A stretch of 64,000 bases of DNA from SSC4 sp964443225 (GTDB lineage Bacteria > Chloroflexota > Anaerolineae > SSC4 > Amarolineaceae), in NCBI GenBank assembly GCA_964443225.1, contig CAYUCC010000019.1, positions 11,479-75,478 on the forward strand, given 5' to 3'. The notes beneath the pieces were generated by a model. The model was not told the DNA's origin and did not search any database. It saw only the letters and a program-made list of their open reading frames with translations. A program made the position numbers and the translations under genes. Below, one piece after another: positions 42,662 to 50,886 of this stretch (position 1 is the first letter of the stretch; each line of letters starts with the position of its first letter).

Positions 42662-42676
42662 TTAGCCCAGCCTAAA
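42661..42676. promoter_or_regulatory. DtxR/MntR-like operator 1 (TTTAG-N6-CTAAA)
   Basis: An inverted repeat overlapping the predicted transcription start. The half-site style (TTAG...CTAA) is that of DtxR-family metalloregulators. A second copy is at 42739. Confidence 0.7.
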
Positions 42677-42692
42677 CCTACCTGAACCGATG

Positions 42693-42726
42693 GGCTGTTC
42701 AGACTCGAATGGAGCAGCCGTTTTTT
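42693..42726 (+). terminator. Leader terminator/attenuator before the ABC operon
   Basis: Stem GGCTGTTC/GAGCAGCC (one G-U), 11-nt loop, six T residues, only about 25 nt after the predicted start and 50 nt before the first ATG. It could cap a small RNA or attenuate the operon. Confidence 0.65.
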
Positions 42727-42738
42727 ATCGCTCACAAG

Positions 42739-42754
42739 TTTAGTAGACTCTAAA
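42739..42754. promoter_or_regulatory. DtxR/MntR-like operator 2 (TTTAG-N6-CTAAA)
   Basis: Same half-sites and spacing as operator 1, with a different six-base centre (TAGACT). It lies after the leader terminator and 24 bp before the ATG at 42778. Confidence 0.7.
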
Positions 42755-42777
42755 TCCAATGTTTGGGACTAAAAATT

Positions 42778-43788
42778 ATGTTCGATGGGAGACGTCCGGA
42801 TGGTGCTGGTTATGTTTCTGTCTATAGGGTATTACAGGCCCTGAGTGGCCTGCTCCTGCTGCTGCTGATATCCGGCTGTGGCGGCACGACCTTTACGGTG
42901 CAGGGAGGCAACCTGACCGAACGCCCCATCCGTGTGGTGACCACCACCGGCATGGTCACCGATATCGTCAAAAACGTGGGCGGTGACCGCGTCGAGGTCA
43001 AGGGGTTGATGGGGCCTGGCATCGATCCGCACCTGTACCGCGCCAGTGAAAGCAACGTGCGCCTGCTCGAACAGGCCGATGTGGTGATCTACAGCGGCCT
43101 GCACCTGGAAGCCCAGATGGCGCACATCTTCGAGCGCATGGACGCGCGTACACCCACTGTCGCTCTCGCCGACGCCATCGATCCAACGCAGCGCCTGGCA
43201 CCACCTGAATTCAAAGGTGCGCCCGACCCGCACGTCTGGTTCGACGTGTCACTTTGGATGCAGGCTGCCACGCGGGCGCGTGATGCGTTGATCGAGCTCG
43301 ATCCTGGAAGTGCTGCGGTCTATCGTGCCAACACCGAACGTTACCTGGGCGAGCTGGCCGCATTAGACACCTACGTGCACGACCAGGCGGCCCGGGTGCC
43401 GGCGTCACAGCGGGTGCTCATCACCGCCCACGATGCCTTCAACTACTTTGGCCGCGCCTATGGCTTCGATGTAACCGGTTTGCAGGGCATCAGCACCGAA
43501 TCCGAAGCCAGCACAGCCGATGTTCAGGCCCTGGCCGACCTGATCGTGGCGCGCCAGGTTCCCGCGATCTTCGTCGAGTCGTCCGTATCTCAACGCACCA
43601 TCGAAGCGGTACAGGCGGCGGTGGCCGCGCGCGGCTTCGATGTCCAGGTGGGCGGTGAGCTCTACTCTGACGCGATGGGCGATCCCAATACGCCGGCCGG
43701 CACGTACATCGGCATGGTCCGCCACAACATCGATACAATCGTCAACGCCCTGTTGGCAGCCAGGACAGGCACGCCGCACGCGCAGTGA
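42778..43788 (+). CDS. Mn/Zn-type ABC transporter substrate-binding lipoprotein (ZnuA/TroA family)
   Basis: 336 residues. The lipobox LLLISGC places the lipidated Cys at 34. Family motifs: RVVTTTGMVTDIVKNVGGDRVEV, the metal His in GPGIDPHLYRAS, a second in YSGLHLEAQM, and the third and fourth ligands in LITAHDAFNYFG and IFVESSVS. No His-rich loop is present, which favours Mn or Fe over Zn but does not decide it. The ATG lacks a good Shine-Dalgarno. Four-gene operon. Confidence 0.92.
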   Translation: MFDGRRPDGAGYVSVYRVLQALSGLLLLLLISGCGGTTFTVQGGNLTERPIRVVTTTGMVTDIVKNVGGDRVEVKGLMGPGIDPHLYRASESNVRLLEQADVVIYSGLHLEAQMAHIFERMDARTPTVALADAIDPTQRLAPPEFKGAPDPHVWFDVSLWMQAATRARDALIELDPGSAAVYRANTERYLGELAALDTYVHDQAARVPASQRVLITAHDAFNYFGRAYGFDVTGLQGISTESEASTADVQALADLIVARQVPAIFVESSVSQRTIEAVQAAVAARGFDVQVGGELYSDAMGDPNTPAGTYIGMVRHNIDTIVNALLAARTGTPHAQ

Positions 43789-43820
43789 AGTGCATGACGT
43801 ATCCCTTTCATAGGAGAAAC

Positions 43821-44594
43821 ATGATGACAGATCACGCCATCGAAGTCACTGACCTGACCGTGGCGTACCGCGAAAAACCGGTGCTGTGGGACGTCGATCT
43901 CACGGTGCCCGCCGGCATCCTCATGGCCGTCGTCGGTCCCAACGGTGCGGGTAAAACCACGCTGATCAAAACGATCCTCGGCCTGATCCGGCCCGCTGCT
44001 GGGCAGGTGCTCATTTATGACAAACCGTACCGCGAGCAGCGGCGCCTGGTGGGTTATGTGCCCCAGCGCGGCAGTGTGGACTGGGACTTTCCCACCAGCG
44101 TGCTCGACGTGGTGATGATGGGGCGTTACGCCAACCTGGGCTGGGTGCGGCGGCCCGGGACCACCGAGCGCACGCTGGCGTTGGAGGCGCTGCACAAGGT
44201 TGGTATGCACGATTTCGCCCACCGCCAAATCAGCCAGCTTTCGGGCGGCCAACAGCAGCGTGTCTTCCTTGCCCGCGCCCTCGTCCAGGATGCCCAAATT
44301 TACTTCATGGACGAGCCATTCCAGGGGGTCGATGCCACCACGGAACGGGCCATCGTCGACCTGCTGCAGGAATTACGAGCCACCGGTAAAACCGTAGTGG
44401 TCGTGCACCACGACCTGCAGACGGTGCCCGAGTACTTCGATTGGGTCACGCTGCTCAACGTACGTCGTATTGCCAGCGGGCCGGTCGCTGAGGTTTTCAC
44501 CGAGCACAACCTGCGCCTGGCGTACGGCGGTCGCGTGGGATTCCTGTCGCGCAACGGCGGCAATCTCCACCATCCCGCCGACATCGTGGTGTGA
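43821..44594 (+). CDS. Mn/Zn-type ABC transporter ATP-binding protein
   Basis: 257 residues. Walker A GPNGAGKTTLI, signature LSGGQQQRVFLARAL, Walker B IYFMDEPFQGVDATTE and switch His in VVVHHDLQTVPEYFD. VGYVPQRGSVDWDFPTSVLDVV is typical of the MntB/ZnuC group. AGGAG precedes tandem ATGs. It overlaps the first permease as GTGA. Confidence 0.96.
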   Translation: MMTDHAIEVTDLTVAYREKPVLWDVDLTVPAGILMAVVGPNGAGKTTLIKTILGLIRPAAGQVLIYDKPYREQRRLVGYVPQRGSVDWDFPTSVLDVVMMGRYANLGWVRRPGTTERTLALEALHKVGMHDFAHRQISQLSGGQQQRVFLARALVQDAQIYFMDEPFQGVDATTERAIVDLLQELRATGKTVVVVHHDLQTVPEYFDWVTLLNVRRIASGPVAEVFTEHNLRLAYGGRVGFLSRNGGNLHHPADIVV

Positions 44595-45739
44595 ACGTCA
44601 TGGACCTCTCACAGCTTCTTGTCAGCCTGCTGACCGACTACACGCTGCGTACCGTGGCGCTGGGCACGACGGTGTTGGGCATCGTGAGTGGTGCGCTGGG
44701 TTCCTTTGCCGTCCTGCGACGCCAAAGCCTGCTGGGTGACGCCATTTCGCATGCGGCACTGCCCGGCATCGTACTGGCCTTTCTGCTCACCGGCAGCCGT
44801 GCCCCGTTTGTCCTCATCCTGGGTGCCTTCTTTGCCGGCTGGCTGGGTACCCTGGTCATGATGAGCATCGTCCGTGAGAGCCGCATCAAAATCGATGGTG
44901 CCCTGGGCATCGTGCTCTCGGTCTTTTTTGGGTTCGGCATGATGCTGTTGACCTTTGCCCAGCGCCGGCCCGATGCCACCCAGGCCGGATTGACAAAGTA
45001 CCTGTTCGGACAGGCAGCCACCTTGTTACAGCGCGACGTCGTCGTGATGGCTATCCTCGGCGGGATCGCACTGCTGGTCATGGGGCTCTTCTGGAAAGAA
45101 TTCAAGCTGCTCAGCTTCGATGCCGAGTTCGCTGCCAGCCTCGGTTTTTCCGTACGCGGCCTCGACATTCTGCTGACGACGCTGCTGGTGGTGGCCATCG
45201 TCGTTGGTTTGCAGGCGGTGGGCGTGGTGCTGATGAGCGCCATGGTGGTGGCGCCAGCCGCCGCCGCACGCCAGTGGACCGATCGCCTGGGGGTGATGGT
45301 GGCGCTCGCAGCGCTGTTTGGTGCCATGGCCGGTGTCACGGGTACGATCATCAGCAGCCTGGGGGCCGGTTTTTCGACCGGACCGTCGATTGTGTTGAGC
45401 ATCAGTGCGATCGTGCTGTTTTCGCTGCTGCTGGCACCTAACCGTGGCCTGGTGTGGAATTGGGTACGGCACCAGCGCAACCGGCGCCAGCTGCGCACGC
45501 AGGCCGTGCTGGGTGATCTCTACACCCTGGCGTCACAGCATGCCAACCCGACCCACGGGCACTCGATGGCGGTTCTGCGTGCGATGAACCAGGGGCGCGG
45601 TGGTGTGCAGCGCAGCCTCAACGTGCTGGCCGGGCGTGGATTGGCATACGAAACGGCACCTGGTGAATGGGCGCTGACGCCGGCCGGCCTGGCGGCGGCG
45701 CAGCAGAAGGGAAACGATGATGACCAACGGGCAGATTGA
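44591..45739 (+). CDS. Mn/Zn-type ABC permease 1 with C-terminal winged-helix tail
   Basis: 382 residues from an overlapping GTG (an ATG is at 44600). Residues 1-290 are the TroC/ZnuB-like permease: GALGSFAVLRRQSLLGDAISHAALPGI, the IDGALGIVLSVFFGFGMM loop and GVVLMSAMVVAPAAAARQW. Beyond the last span, residues about 300-382 form a soluble winged-helix-like segment (HSMAVLRAMNQGRGGVQRSL, LNVLAGRGLAYETAPGEWAL) resembling DtxR or MarR wings. Such a tail is not part of ordinary permeases. Confidence 0.92.
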   Translation: MNVMDLSQLLVSLLTDYTLRTVALGTTVLGIVSGALGSFAVLRRQSLLGDAISHAALPGIVLAFLLTGSRAPFVLILGAFFAGWLGTLVMMSIVRESRIKIDGALGIVLSVFFGFGMMLLTFAQRRPDATQAGLTKYLFGQAATLLQRDVVVMAILGGIALLVMGLFWKEFKLLSFDAEFAASLGFSVRGLDILLTTLLVVAIVVGLQAVGVVLMSAMVVAPAAAARQWTDRLGVMVALAALFGAMAGVTGTIISSLGAGFSTGPSIVLSISAIVLFSLLLAPNRGLVWNWVRHQRNRRQLRTQAVLGDLYTLASQHANPTHGHSMAVLRAMNQGRGGVQRSLNVLAGRGLAYETAPGEWALTPAGLAAAQQKGNDDDQRAD

Positions 45740-46826
45740 GATCCAGATCATTGCCGCGATCACCGCTGTGGCCTGCGCGCTGCCGGGTGTGTTCCTGGTT
45801 CTGCGTCGCATGGCCATGCTCAGTGATGCGATCAGCCATACGGTACTGCTGGGCATCGTGCTGGCGTTTTTTATCACGCAGGACCTGGCGTCGCCCTTGT
45901 TGATCGTAGGCGCGGCGTTGATGGGTGTGGCCACCGTCAGCCTGGTGGAACTGGTTCATCGTACCCGCCTGGTCAAAGAGGATGCTGCCATTGGTCTGGT
46001 CTTTCCCGCCCTGTTCAGCCTGGCGGTGATTCTGATCTCCCGCTTTGCGGGCAACGTCCACATCGACATCGACGCCGTGCTGTTGGGTGAGCTGGCCCTG
46101 GCCCCGTTCGACCGGTTCGTCCTTTTTGGCACCGATATCGGCCCGCGCGGCCTGTACCTGATGGGTGGCATTCTGCTGGTCAACCTGGCGTTTATTGCCC
46201 TCTTCTACAAGGAGCTCAAGCTGGCAACGTTCGATGCCGGTCTGGCAGCCGCCCTCGGATTTTCGCCCGTTCTGATTCACTACGGCCTGATGGGTCTTGT
46301 TTCGCTGACCGCCGTGGGCGCCTTCGACATCGTCGGGTCGATCCTGGTGGTTGCGCTGATGATTGCACCCCCCGCGGCGGCCTACCTGCTGACCGATCGC
46401 CTTCCGCGGATGATCGGCCTCAGTGCCTTGTTCGGTGTGCTGAGTGCCCTGGGCGGCTACTGGCTGGCCTACGCCGTCGATGCATCGATTTCGGGCTCGA
46501 TGGCAACGATGGCCGGCATCATCTTTGGGACAGCCTTTTTGTTGGCGCCCGAACGCGGTCTGGTTGCCCGCCTGCGACGGCATTCCCGCCAACGGCTCGA
46601 TTTCGCCCAGGTGATGTTGGCAGCGCACCTGCTCAATCACGAAAATACCCCCCAGGTTGCCGAAGAGAGCCGCGTCGATCATCTGAGCAAACACCTGCGC
46701 TGGGACCCGGACTTTGCCCAGCAGGTGGTGCGCCGCGCCGAACAGCGTGGCCTGGTGGAGCGACATAACGGGCACATGAGCCTGACGCCACAGGGGCGGG
46801 TGGTGGCGCAGCAGGCGCTGGGGTAG
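45717..46826 (+). CDS. Mn/Zn-type ABC permease 2 with C-terminal winged-helix tail
   Basis: 369 residues overlapping permease 1 by 23 bp. Permease part: FLVLRRMAMLSDAISHTVLLGI, EDAAIGLVFPALFSLAVIL and GAFDIVGSILVVALMIAPPAAAYLL. Residues about 290-369 again form a winged-helix-like tail (VMLAAHLLNHENTPQVAEE, VVRRAEQRGLVERHNGHMSL), close in style to DtxR N-terminal domains. Two different permeases imply a heterodimer, as in TroCD. A heptamer array follows the stop. Confidence 0.92.
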   Translation: MMTNGQIEIQIIAAITAVACALPGVFLVLRRMAMLSDAISHTVLLGIVLAFFITQDLASPLLIVGAALMGVATVSLVELVHRTRLVKEDAAIGLVFPALFSLAVILISRFAGNVHIDIDAVLLGELALAPFDRFVLFGTDIGPRGLYLMGGILLVNLAFIALFYKELKLATFDAGLAAALGFSPVLIHYGLMGLVSLTAVGAFDIVGSILVVALMIAPPAAAYLLTDRLPRMIGLSALFGVLSALGGYWLAYAVDASISGSMATMAGIIFGTAFLLAPERGLVARLRRHSRQRLDFAQVMLAAHLLNHENTPQVAEESRVDHLSKHLRWDPDFAQQVVRRAEQRGLVERHNGHMSLTPQGRVVAQQALG

Positions 46827-46881
46827 GGATTTTGGATTTTGGATTGGGGATTTTGGATTGGGGATTGGGGATTGGGGATAG
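46826..46881. repeat. Mixed heptamer array, GGGATTT/TGGATTT/GGGATTG units
   Basis: Eight consecutive 7-bp units in strict register, mixing the GGATTTT and GGGGATT families. Four runs of GGGG lie within it, so a G-quadruplex is possible. It begins inside the permease 2 stop codon. Confidence 0.93.
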
Positions 46882-46893
46882 TTGTGTTATGAT
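46865..46893 (+). promoter_or_regulatory. Candidate promoter whose -35 lies in the heptamer array
   Basis: TTGGGG (46865-46870), 17 bp, TATGAT (46888-46893). It would drive the YtkA-like lipoprotein gene with a leader of about 120 nt. Confidence 0.45.
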
Positions 46894-47021
46894 GGGATGG
46901 GTGTGGACCCGTGTGATTTGCGCCGGCGGCGAAGGAGATGTGTTGTGCCGGATGGGGCAATCCACCCCGCAATCCTAAGGTGCGTCTTGGCCCCGACGCC
47001 GAACAAGAGCGTATTGAAACC

Positions 47022-47474
47022 ATGGGCAAGCCAATTCGATGGTTCGTTGTGTTGTGGGTTGTGGCAGCGGTTGCCGGCTGTGTGGCTGTCGATCGGTCAC
47101 AGCCAGGTTCGGATGACGGGATGGCTGCGGGTGACGGTGTCATGCTCGAGGCGGGCACCGCCACACAAAAAATCGACGGCACGCAGGTCACACTGACGAT
47201 GGTGCCGTGGCCGCCGGCAACGTTGACTGAAACCACCCTGACGGTCACGGTGCAGCAGGGTGAGCAGGCGGTGACCGGTTTACAGCCGGCGCTCGATCTG
47301 ACGATGCCCGGCATGGCGATGCCGGAGAACCGGCCGGTCGCTGCGGAACAGGAAGCGGGTACCTACCTGGCCAGGACGATTCTCACCATGGGGGGACGCT
47401 GGCAGATCGATGTTTCATTCGATCTGCCGGGCGGTGCAACAACCGCCTCGTTCCTCCTGGACGCCAGCGAATAG
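47022..47474 (+). CDS. YtkA-like lipoprotein
   Basis: 150 residues. Start MGKPIRWFVVLWVVAAVAGC with lipobox VAGC, so the mature protein is lipid-anchored. The body is a beta-sandwich with KIDGTQVTLTMVPWPPATLTE, LTMPGMAMPENRP (Met-rich) and MGGRWQIDVSFDLPGG, as in YtkA/FixH-like domains tied to copper or cytochrome oxidase assembly. Met residues may bind Cu(I). Followed 8 bp later by a DsbD_2 protein. Confidence 0.8.
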   Translation: MGKPIRWFVVLWVVAAVAGCVAVDRSQPGSDDGMAAGDGVMLEAGTATQKIDGTQVTLTMVPWPPATLTETTLTVTVQQGEQAVTGLQPALDLTMPGMAMPENRPVAAEQEAGTYLARTILTMGGRWQIDVSFDLPGGATTASFLLDASE

Positions 47475-47482
47475 GACCGGCC

Positions 47483-48229
47483 TTGGACACCCGCTACTAC
47501 CTGGTTCTTTTTGTCACCGGCCTCTTGACCAGCCTGGGGCACTGTGTGGGCATGTGCGGCGGCATCATCACGGCCTACGCCATCCAACAGCGCCAGGGCC
47601 GCCCGGGCAGCACGTGGCAGCTGAGTGGGCCGTTCCTGCGTTACCATGCGGGCCGGCTGACCGGCTATGCGATCCTGGGCGCCGGGTTTGCCCTGCTGGG
47701 CAGCCTGGCATCCCAGGTGATCGGGCGCGTGGCCGACGTCCAGGCCTGGATTTCGCTGCTCGCCGGTGCGCTGATGATTGCCCTGGGACTGGGCCTGGTC
47801 GGTGTCCTGCCGACACGCCGCTGGGTCGAAGGCATTGGCCTGGGCCAGCAGGTGACGCTGGCGATGCGCCGGCTGTTGACCGCCCGCTCGTGGCGGGGGC
47901 AGTTTGGGCTGGGGCTGGCTAACGGGTTTCTGCCGTGCGGTCCGGTGTATGCCGTGGCCGTGAGTGCCACGGCGCTCGCCGGCCCGGCTTTGAGTGTGCA
48001 GTCTATCCTGCCCGGTGTGCTGGCCATGCTCAGTTTTGGCCTGGGCACGGTACCGGCCCTGCTGGTGCTGGGGTATGGAGCCTCGACGTTGAGTGTGCGG
48101 CTGCGCGGGCAGCTCTTTCGCCTGGCGGCGGTCCTGGTGATTCTGCTGGGTGTGCAGCTGATGCTGCGTGGCCTGGCCACCCTGGGCATCGTGCCGCACC
48201 TGGTGATTGGGCCGGTGATGATCTGGTAA
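47483..48229 (+). CDS. DsbD_2 / sulfite exporter TauE-SafE-type membrane protein
   Basis: 248 residues, TTG start. About six spans in two symmetric halves. Conserved Cys motifs are GHCVGMCGGII (N-half) and GFLPCGPVYAVAVS (C-half), typical of the PF13386 branch. Members partner copper-transport ATPases or electron-transfer thiol systems. With the YtkA-like lipoprotein before it, copper or thiol handling outside the membrane is likely. Confidence 0.88.
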   Translation: MDTRYYLVLFVTGLLTSLGHCVGMCGGIITAYAIQQRQGRPGSTWQLSGPFLRYHAGRLTGYAILGAGFALLGSLASQVIGRVADVQAWISLLAGALMIALGLGLVGVLPTRRWVEGIGLGQQVTLAMRRLLTARSWRGQFGLGLANGFLPCGPVYAVAVSATALAGPALSVQSILPGVLAMLSFGLGTVPALLVLGYGASTLSVRLRGQLFRLAAVLVILLGVQLMLRGLATLGIVPHLVIGPVMIW

Positions 48230-48305
48230 CCGGTGACGGTTCGACCGCTGGTGACGTCCAATAGCCCAGGTTGTGCCGCAGCACAGCCAGAATGGGAGGT
48301 GTCGT

Positions 48306-48941
48306 ATGCCGTTCGAGAATCCACTGAAAAAGGTCGAGCGCCTGAAGCGGGTCAAGAATGTGCCTGGCCGGAGTGCTGACGAGCGCGTTCCGCCCGGCCA
48401 GTTTCTCACCGAACGCTTTCCGGTGCTGCATTACGGCAGTGTGCCGACCTACAAAGACCTGAGCAAGTGGGATTTGCGCATTTTTGGCCTGGTGACGGAA
48501 CCGCTGCGCCTGACGTGGGACGAGCTGATGGCTCTGCCGCGAATCAGCTATACCTTCGATATTCACTGCGTGACGCGCTGGAGCAAACTGGACACGACGT
48601 GGACCGGCGTGCCGTGGTCCGAGGTCCTCAAGCTGGCACAGGTCAAGCCCGAGGCCACGCACCTGATGGAACATGCCGAGTATGGCTTCACCACCAACAT
48701 CGGCCTCGACATACTGGCCGCCGACCCCTATACGATGCTGGCGTTCGAGTACGATGGCAAGCCGCTGGAACCGGAACATGGTTACCCGCTGCGTATGCTG
48801 GTGCCCAGCAAATACTTCTGGAAGAGCGCAAAGTGGCTGCGTGGTCTCGAATTCATGCGCGGTGACAAACCTGGTTTTTGGGAACAGAACGGGTATCACA
48901 TGGAAGGGGACCCGTGGCGCGAAGAACGGTTTGGGTGGTAG
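48306..48941 (+). CDS. Sulfite-oxidase-like molybdopterin oxidoreductase
   Basis: 211 residues, ATG after GGAGG. Molybdopterin domain with the catalytic Cys in YTFDIHCVTRWSK, preceded by FPVLHYGSVPTYKDLSKWDLRIFGLV and followed by GYPLRMLVPSKYFWKSAKWLRGLEF. Short cytoplasmic form like YuiH, without a signal peptide or dimerisation domain. Its electron partner is unknown. It forms a likely operon with the DsbD_2 and lipoprotein genes. Confidence 0.92.
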   Translation: MPFENPLKKVERLKRVKNVPGRSADERVPPGQFLTERFPVLHYGSVPTYKDLSKWDLRIFGLVTEPLRLTWDELMALPRISYTFDIHCVTRWSKLDTTWTGVPWSEVLKLAQVKPEATHLMEHAEYGFTTNIGLDILAADPYTMLAFEYDGKPLEPEHGYPLRMLVPSKYFWKSAKWLRGLEFMRGDKPGFWEQNGYHMEGDPWREERFGW

Positions 48942-48990
48942 ACGAGCGGCATCCCACGGGATGAGACGCACCTTGGGGCTTGGTTCAAAG

Positions 48991-49028
48991 GCGCCGGGCA
49001 GTTAACCTGTCCGGCGCTCATTTATTTA
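48991..49028. terminator. Terminator between convergent genes at 48.9 kb
   Basis: An 11-bp stem (48991-49001 with 49007-49017, one G-T) followed by TCATTTATTTAA. It overlaps the stop region of the convergent membrane-protein gene. Confidence 0.7.
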
Positions 49029-49748
49029 ACGGGTGACCGCGCTGACTTGCGCGGTGCCCGGTTCCGTGGCACGGGTCGAGGTCACGGTCAGAAAACCGAT
49101 GAACATCACCACGGCGCCGATGAGCTCGCTCACGTAGAGAAACTGCGGGTTGCCCAGGCGTGTGAAGGTGCCGCCCAGGGCGGGCGCCAGGGCGCCTACG
49201 GCGATCAGGATGTTGCCGATCACGCGGTTGGGCAGGACGCGTTTGCGCCAAAACAGCCAGGCCGAATAGATGGCACCACCCACCAGGGTGATGGTGCCGT
49301 AGATGTTCAAAGGAATGGTCAGGTAACGCACCCCGCCGGGGGGAAAGATCGTCCGGTACTGCTCGCTGATCGGAACGGCGGGCGAAAACGCGCTGGCATC
49401 GAGCGGGGTGGCGAAGGTCCAGATGACCGCGAGCACCGAAACAGCCGCCAGAATGGCCATCAACGCATTGGCCAGCCACGGCGGTCTACGCACGAGCAGG
49501 TAGACCGTACCCTGCCCCAACCAGGCCGCCGTGAGCAAAGCACCGCAGATGTACCACAGGCGCAGCCACAGGGCACTCCACTGCAAAGACAGGTAGAATT
49601 CGGCAAAGGTACCGATGGCGTACATGATCAGGCCAATGCCCCAGACCATCAGGTGCGTGCCGCGGCGCCGCACATAACGCCGCAGGACAAACGCGGCAAA
49701 TATCAGGGTCACAATCGTCGTGATCAGCGACAACCAGTTGACGCTCAT
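49026..49748 (-). CDS. Seven-span membrane protein, unrecognised
   Basis: 240 residues from the ATG at 49748, which has GGAGTGGT before it. About seven hydrophobic spans starting WLSLITTIVTLIFAAFVLRRYV, with conserved-looking YAIGTFAEFYLSL, CGALLTAAWLGQGTVYLL and LNIYGTITLVGGAIYSAWLF. No catalytic motif. A histidine-kinase-like 7TM sensor without a kinase, or a small carrier, are possible. It heads away from the small-TM gene by 70 bp. Confidence 0.75.
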   Translation of the reverse strand: MSVNWLSLITTIVTLIFAAFVLRRYVRRRGTHLMVWGIGLIMYAIGTFAEFYLSLQWSALWLRLWYICGALLTAAWLGQGTVYLLVRRPPWLANALMAILAAVSVLAVIWTFATPLDASAFSPAVPISEQYRTIFPPGGVRYLTIPLNIYGTITLVGGAIYSAWLFWRKRVLPNRVIGNILIAVGALAPALGGTFTRLGNPQFLYVSELIGAVVMFIGFLTVTSTRATEPGTAQVSAVTR

Positions 49749-49818
49749 ACCACTCCTTTCATGCAGCGACCAGACAGACGAGAACCGGCCGGTGATCGAT
49801 GAGACCGGCGCAGCACCT

Positions 49819-50001
49819 TCAGGCGTAGGCACCGGTAAGAACACCCCACACGATGAACAGGATCAGCGCCACCACCCCAACAACCAGCATGATCAGCAGA
49901 ATCGGAACGATGCGCTCGAAGAACAGGCTGTTGCGCGGCATGCGGCTGGAGGGGCGCCGTGAAGGGGTTTTTTTCGGCGAAGCCGGTGGATCGCTGCTCA
50001 T
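49819..50001 (-). CDS. Small single-span membrane protein
   Basis: 60 residues. A basic Ser/Pro/Arg-rich N-terminus (PPASPKKTPSRRPSSRMPRN) is followed by one membrane helix (IVPILLIMLVVGVVALILFIV). The ATG follows GGAGAGG at 11 nt. Function unknown. It lies between the MerR-type gene and the seven-span protein, probably in one operon. Confidence 0.65.
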   Translation of the reverse strand: MSSDPPASPKKTPSRRPSSRMPRNSLFFERIVPILLIMLVVGVVALILFIVWGVLTGAYA

Positions 50002-50052
50002 CGTGGTCCGAACCTCTCCCGTATCACCAGTCGGCAGCCCGGTGGTCTTGAA

Positions 50053-50790
50053 TCACGAGCCATCGGCGGCCAGGCGGGTGGCGTCGTAGGCATCCATCGC
50101 CGCATACAGCACTTCGTCCATGAACTCACGCAGACGCACGGGGATAGGATCGAGCGTGGGATCGTGAACCTGGGACGTCACGGCATCACCGAGCGAGTCG
50201 CGAAAGAACATGAAGGCGCGGGTCAAATCGGCCAATGACAGGCCCTGCACGGCGGCACTGCTGCCGTACCACGCCGCTAGTGTACGCCCTTCCAGCAGGA
50301 TCTGCTTACGTTTGCGGTCCCGTACCATGTACTGGATCGCCAATCCCAGGAGCCGCCGTCCTGTTTCACGCTGCATGTGGCGCTGCTCTTCGTCGAAAGC
50401 CAGCAGCCAGCGCCCGGCGTGATCGCGTTCACCCGCCAGGTCGGCGCGCGTCTGCTGCAGCAAATCTGTCTGCAAACCGTTCTCTGCGGGCACGAGGGTT
50501 TGGTCGTGGTCGACGATTGTGGCATGCGCAGACGCAGTCCCCGCGGCGTCCGTGGGGGACACCGCCGGACTATCTGCCCCGACCGACTCGGGTATCAGCA
50601 GACGCGTGACGTCATCCTCAGCAAAACGCCGGTGCCCGCCGGGGGTGCGCACTACCGCAATATGGCCCGCATCAGCCCACGCCCGCAGGGTCGTCGGATG
50701 GACACCCAGCCGTGATGCAGCTTCCTGCAGTGAAAGCCAGTGCGTCCTCACAGAGGCATCGTCGTTTGGCAGGGTAGGGTGTGTGGCCAT
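50053..50790 (-). CDS. MerR-type helix-turn-helix protein with a helical sensor domain
   Basis: 245 residues. Residues 16-60 form a MerR/excisionase HTH (LSLQEAASRLGVHPTTLRAWADAGH with the wing VVRTPGGHRRF). After a linker, residues about 110-240 form a helical RsbR-N-like bundle (LLGLAIQYMVRDRKRKQILLEGRTLAAWYG). No cofactor motif is visible. It is transcribed away from the DnaA-box cluster, so it could be autoregulated or linked to replication control. Confidence 0.8.
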   Translation of the reverse strand: MATHPTLPNDDASVRTHWLSLQEAASRLGVHPTTLRAWADAGHIAVVRTPGGHRRFAEDDVTRLLIPESVGADSPAVSPTDAAGTASAHATIVDHDQTLVPAENGLQTDLLQQTRADLAGERDHAGRWLLAFDEEQRHMQRETGRRLLGLAIQYMVRDRKRKQILLEGRTLAAWYGSSAAVQGLSLADLTRAFMFFRDSLGDAVTSQVHDPTLDPIPVRLREFMDEVLYAAMDAYDATRLAADGS

Positions 50791-50835
50791 GGGTAACCGC
50801 AGCAGAGAATTCTATGGAAATCAAAACGAATGGAC

Positions 50836-50886
50836 TTATCCACAGCTGCCTCCAGTTATCCCCAGAAACAGCGCGTTCTATCCACA
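50836..50886 (+). other. DnaA-box cluster, candidate oriC
   Basis: Three boxes in the same orientation: TTATCCACA (50836), TTATCCCCA (50856) and CTATCCACA (50878), spaced 20-22 bp. An AT-leaning stretch with GGTTAAC/GTTAACC inverted repeats follows to 50930. The cluster is downstream of dnaA. The longer dnaA-dnaN gap shows no clear boxes. Confidence 0.7.

Noticed and set aside
951..46881. Heptamer arrays as CRISPR
   Set aside because: The units are 7 bp with no spacers, and no cas genes are present; the Cas4-like nuclease belongs to the recombination run.
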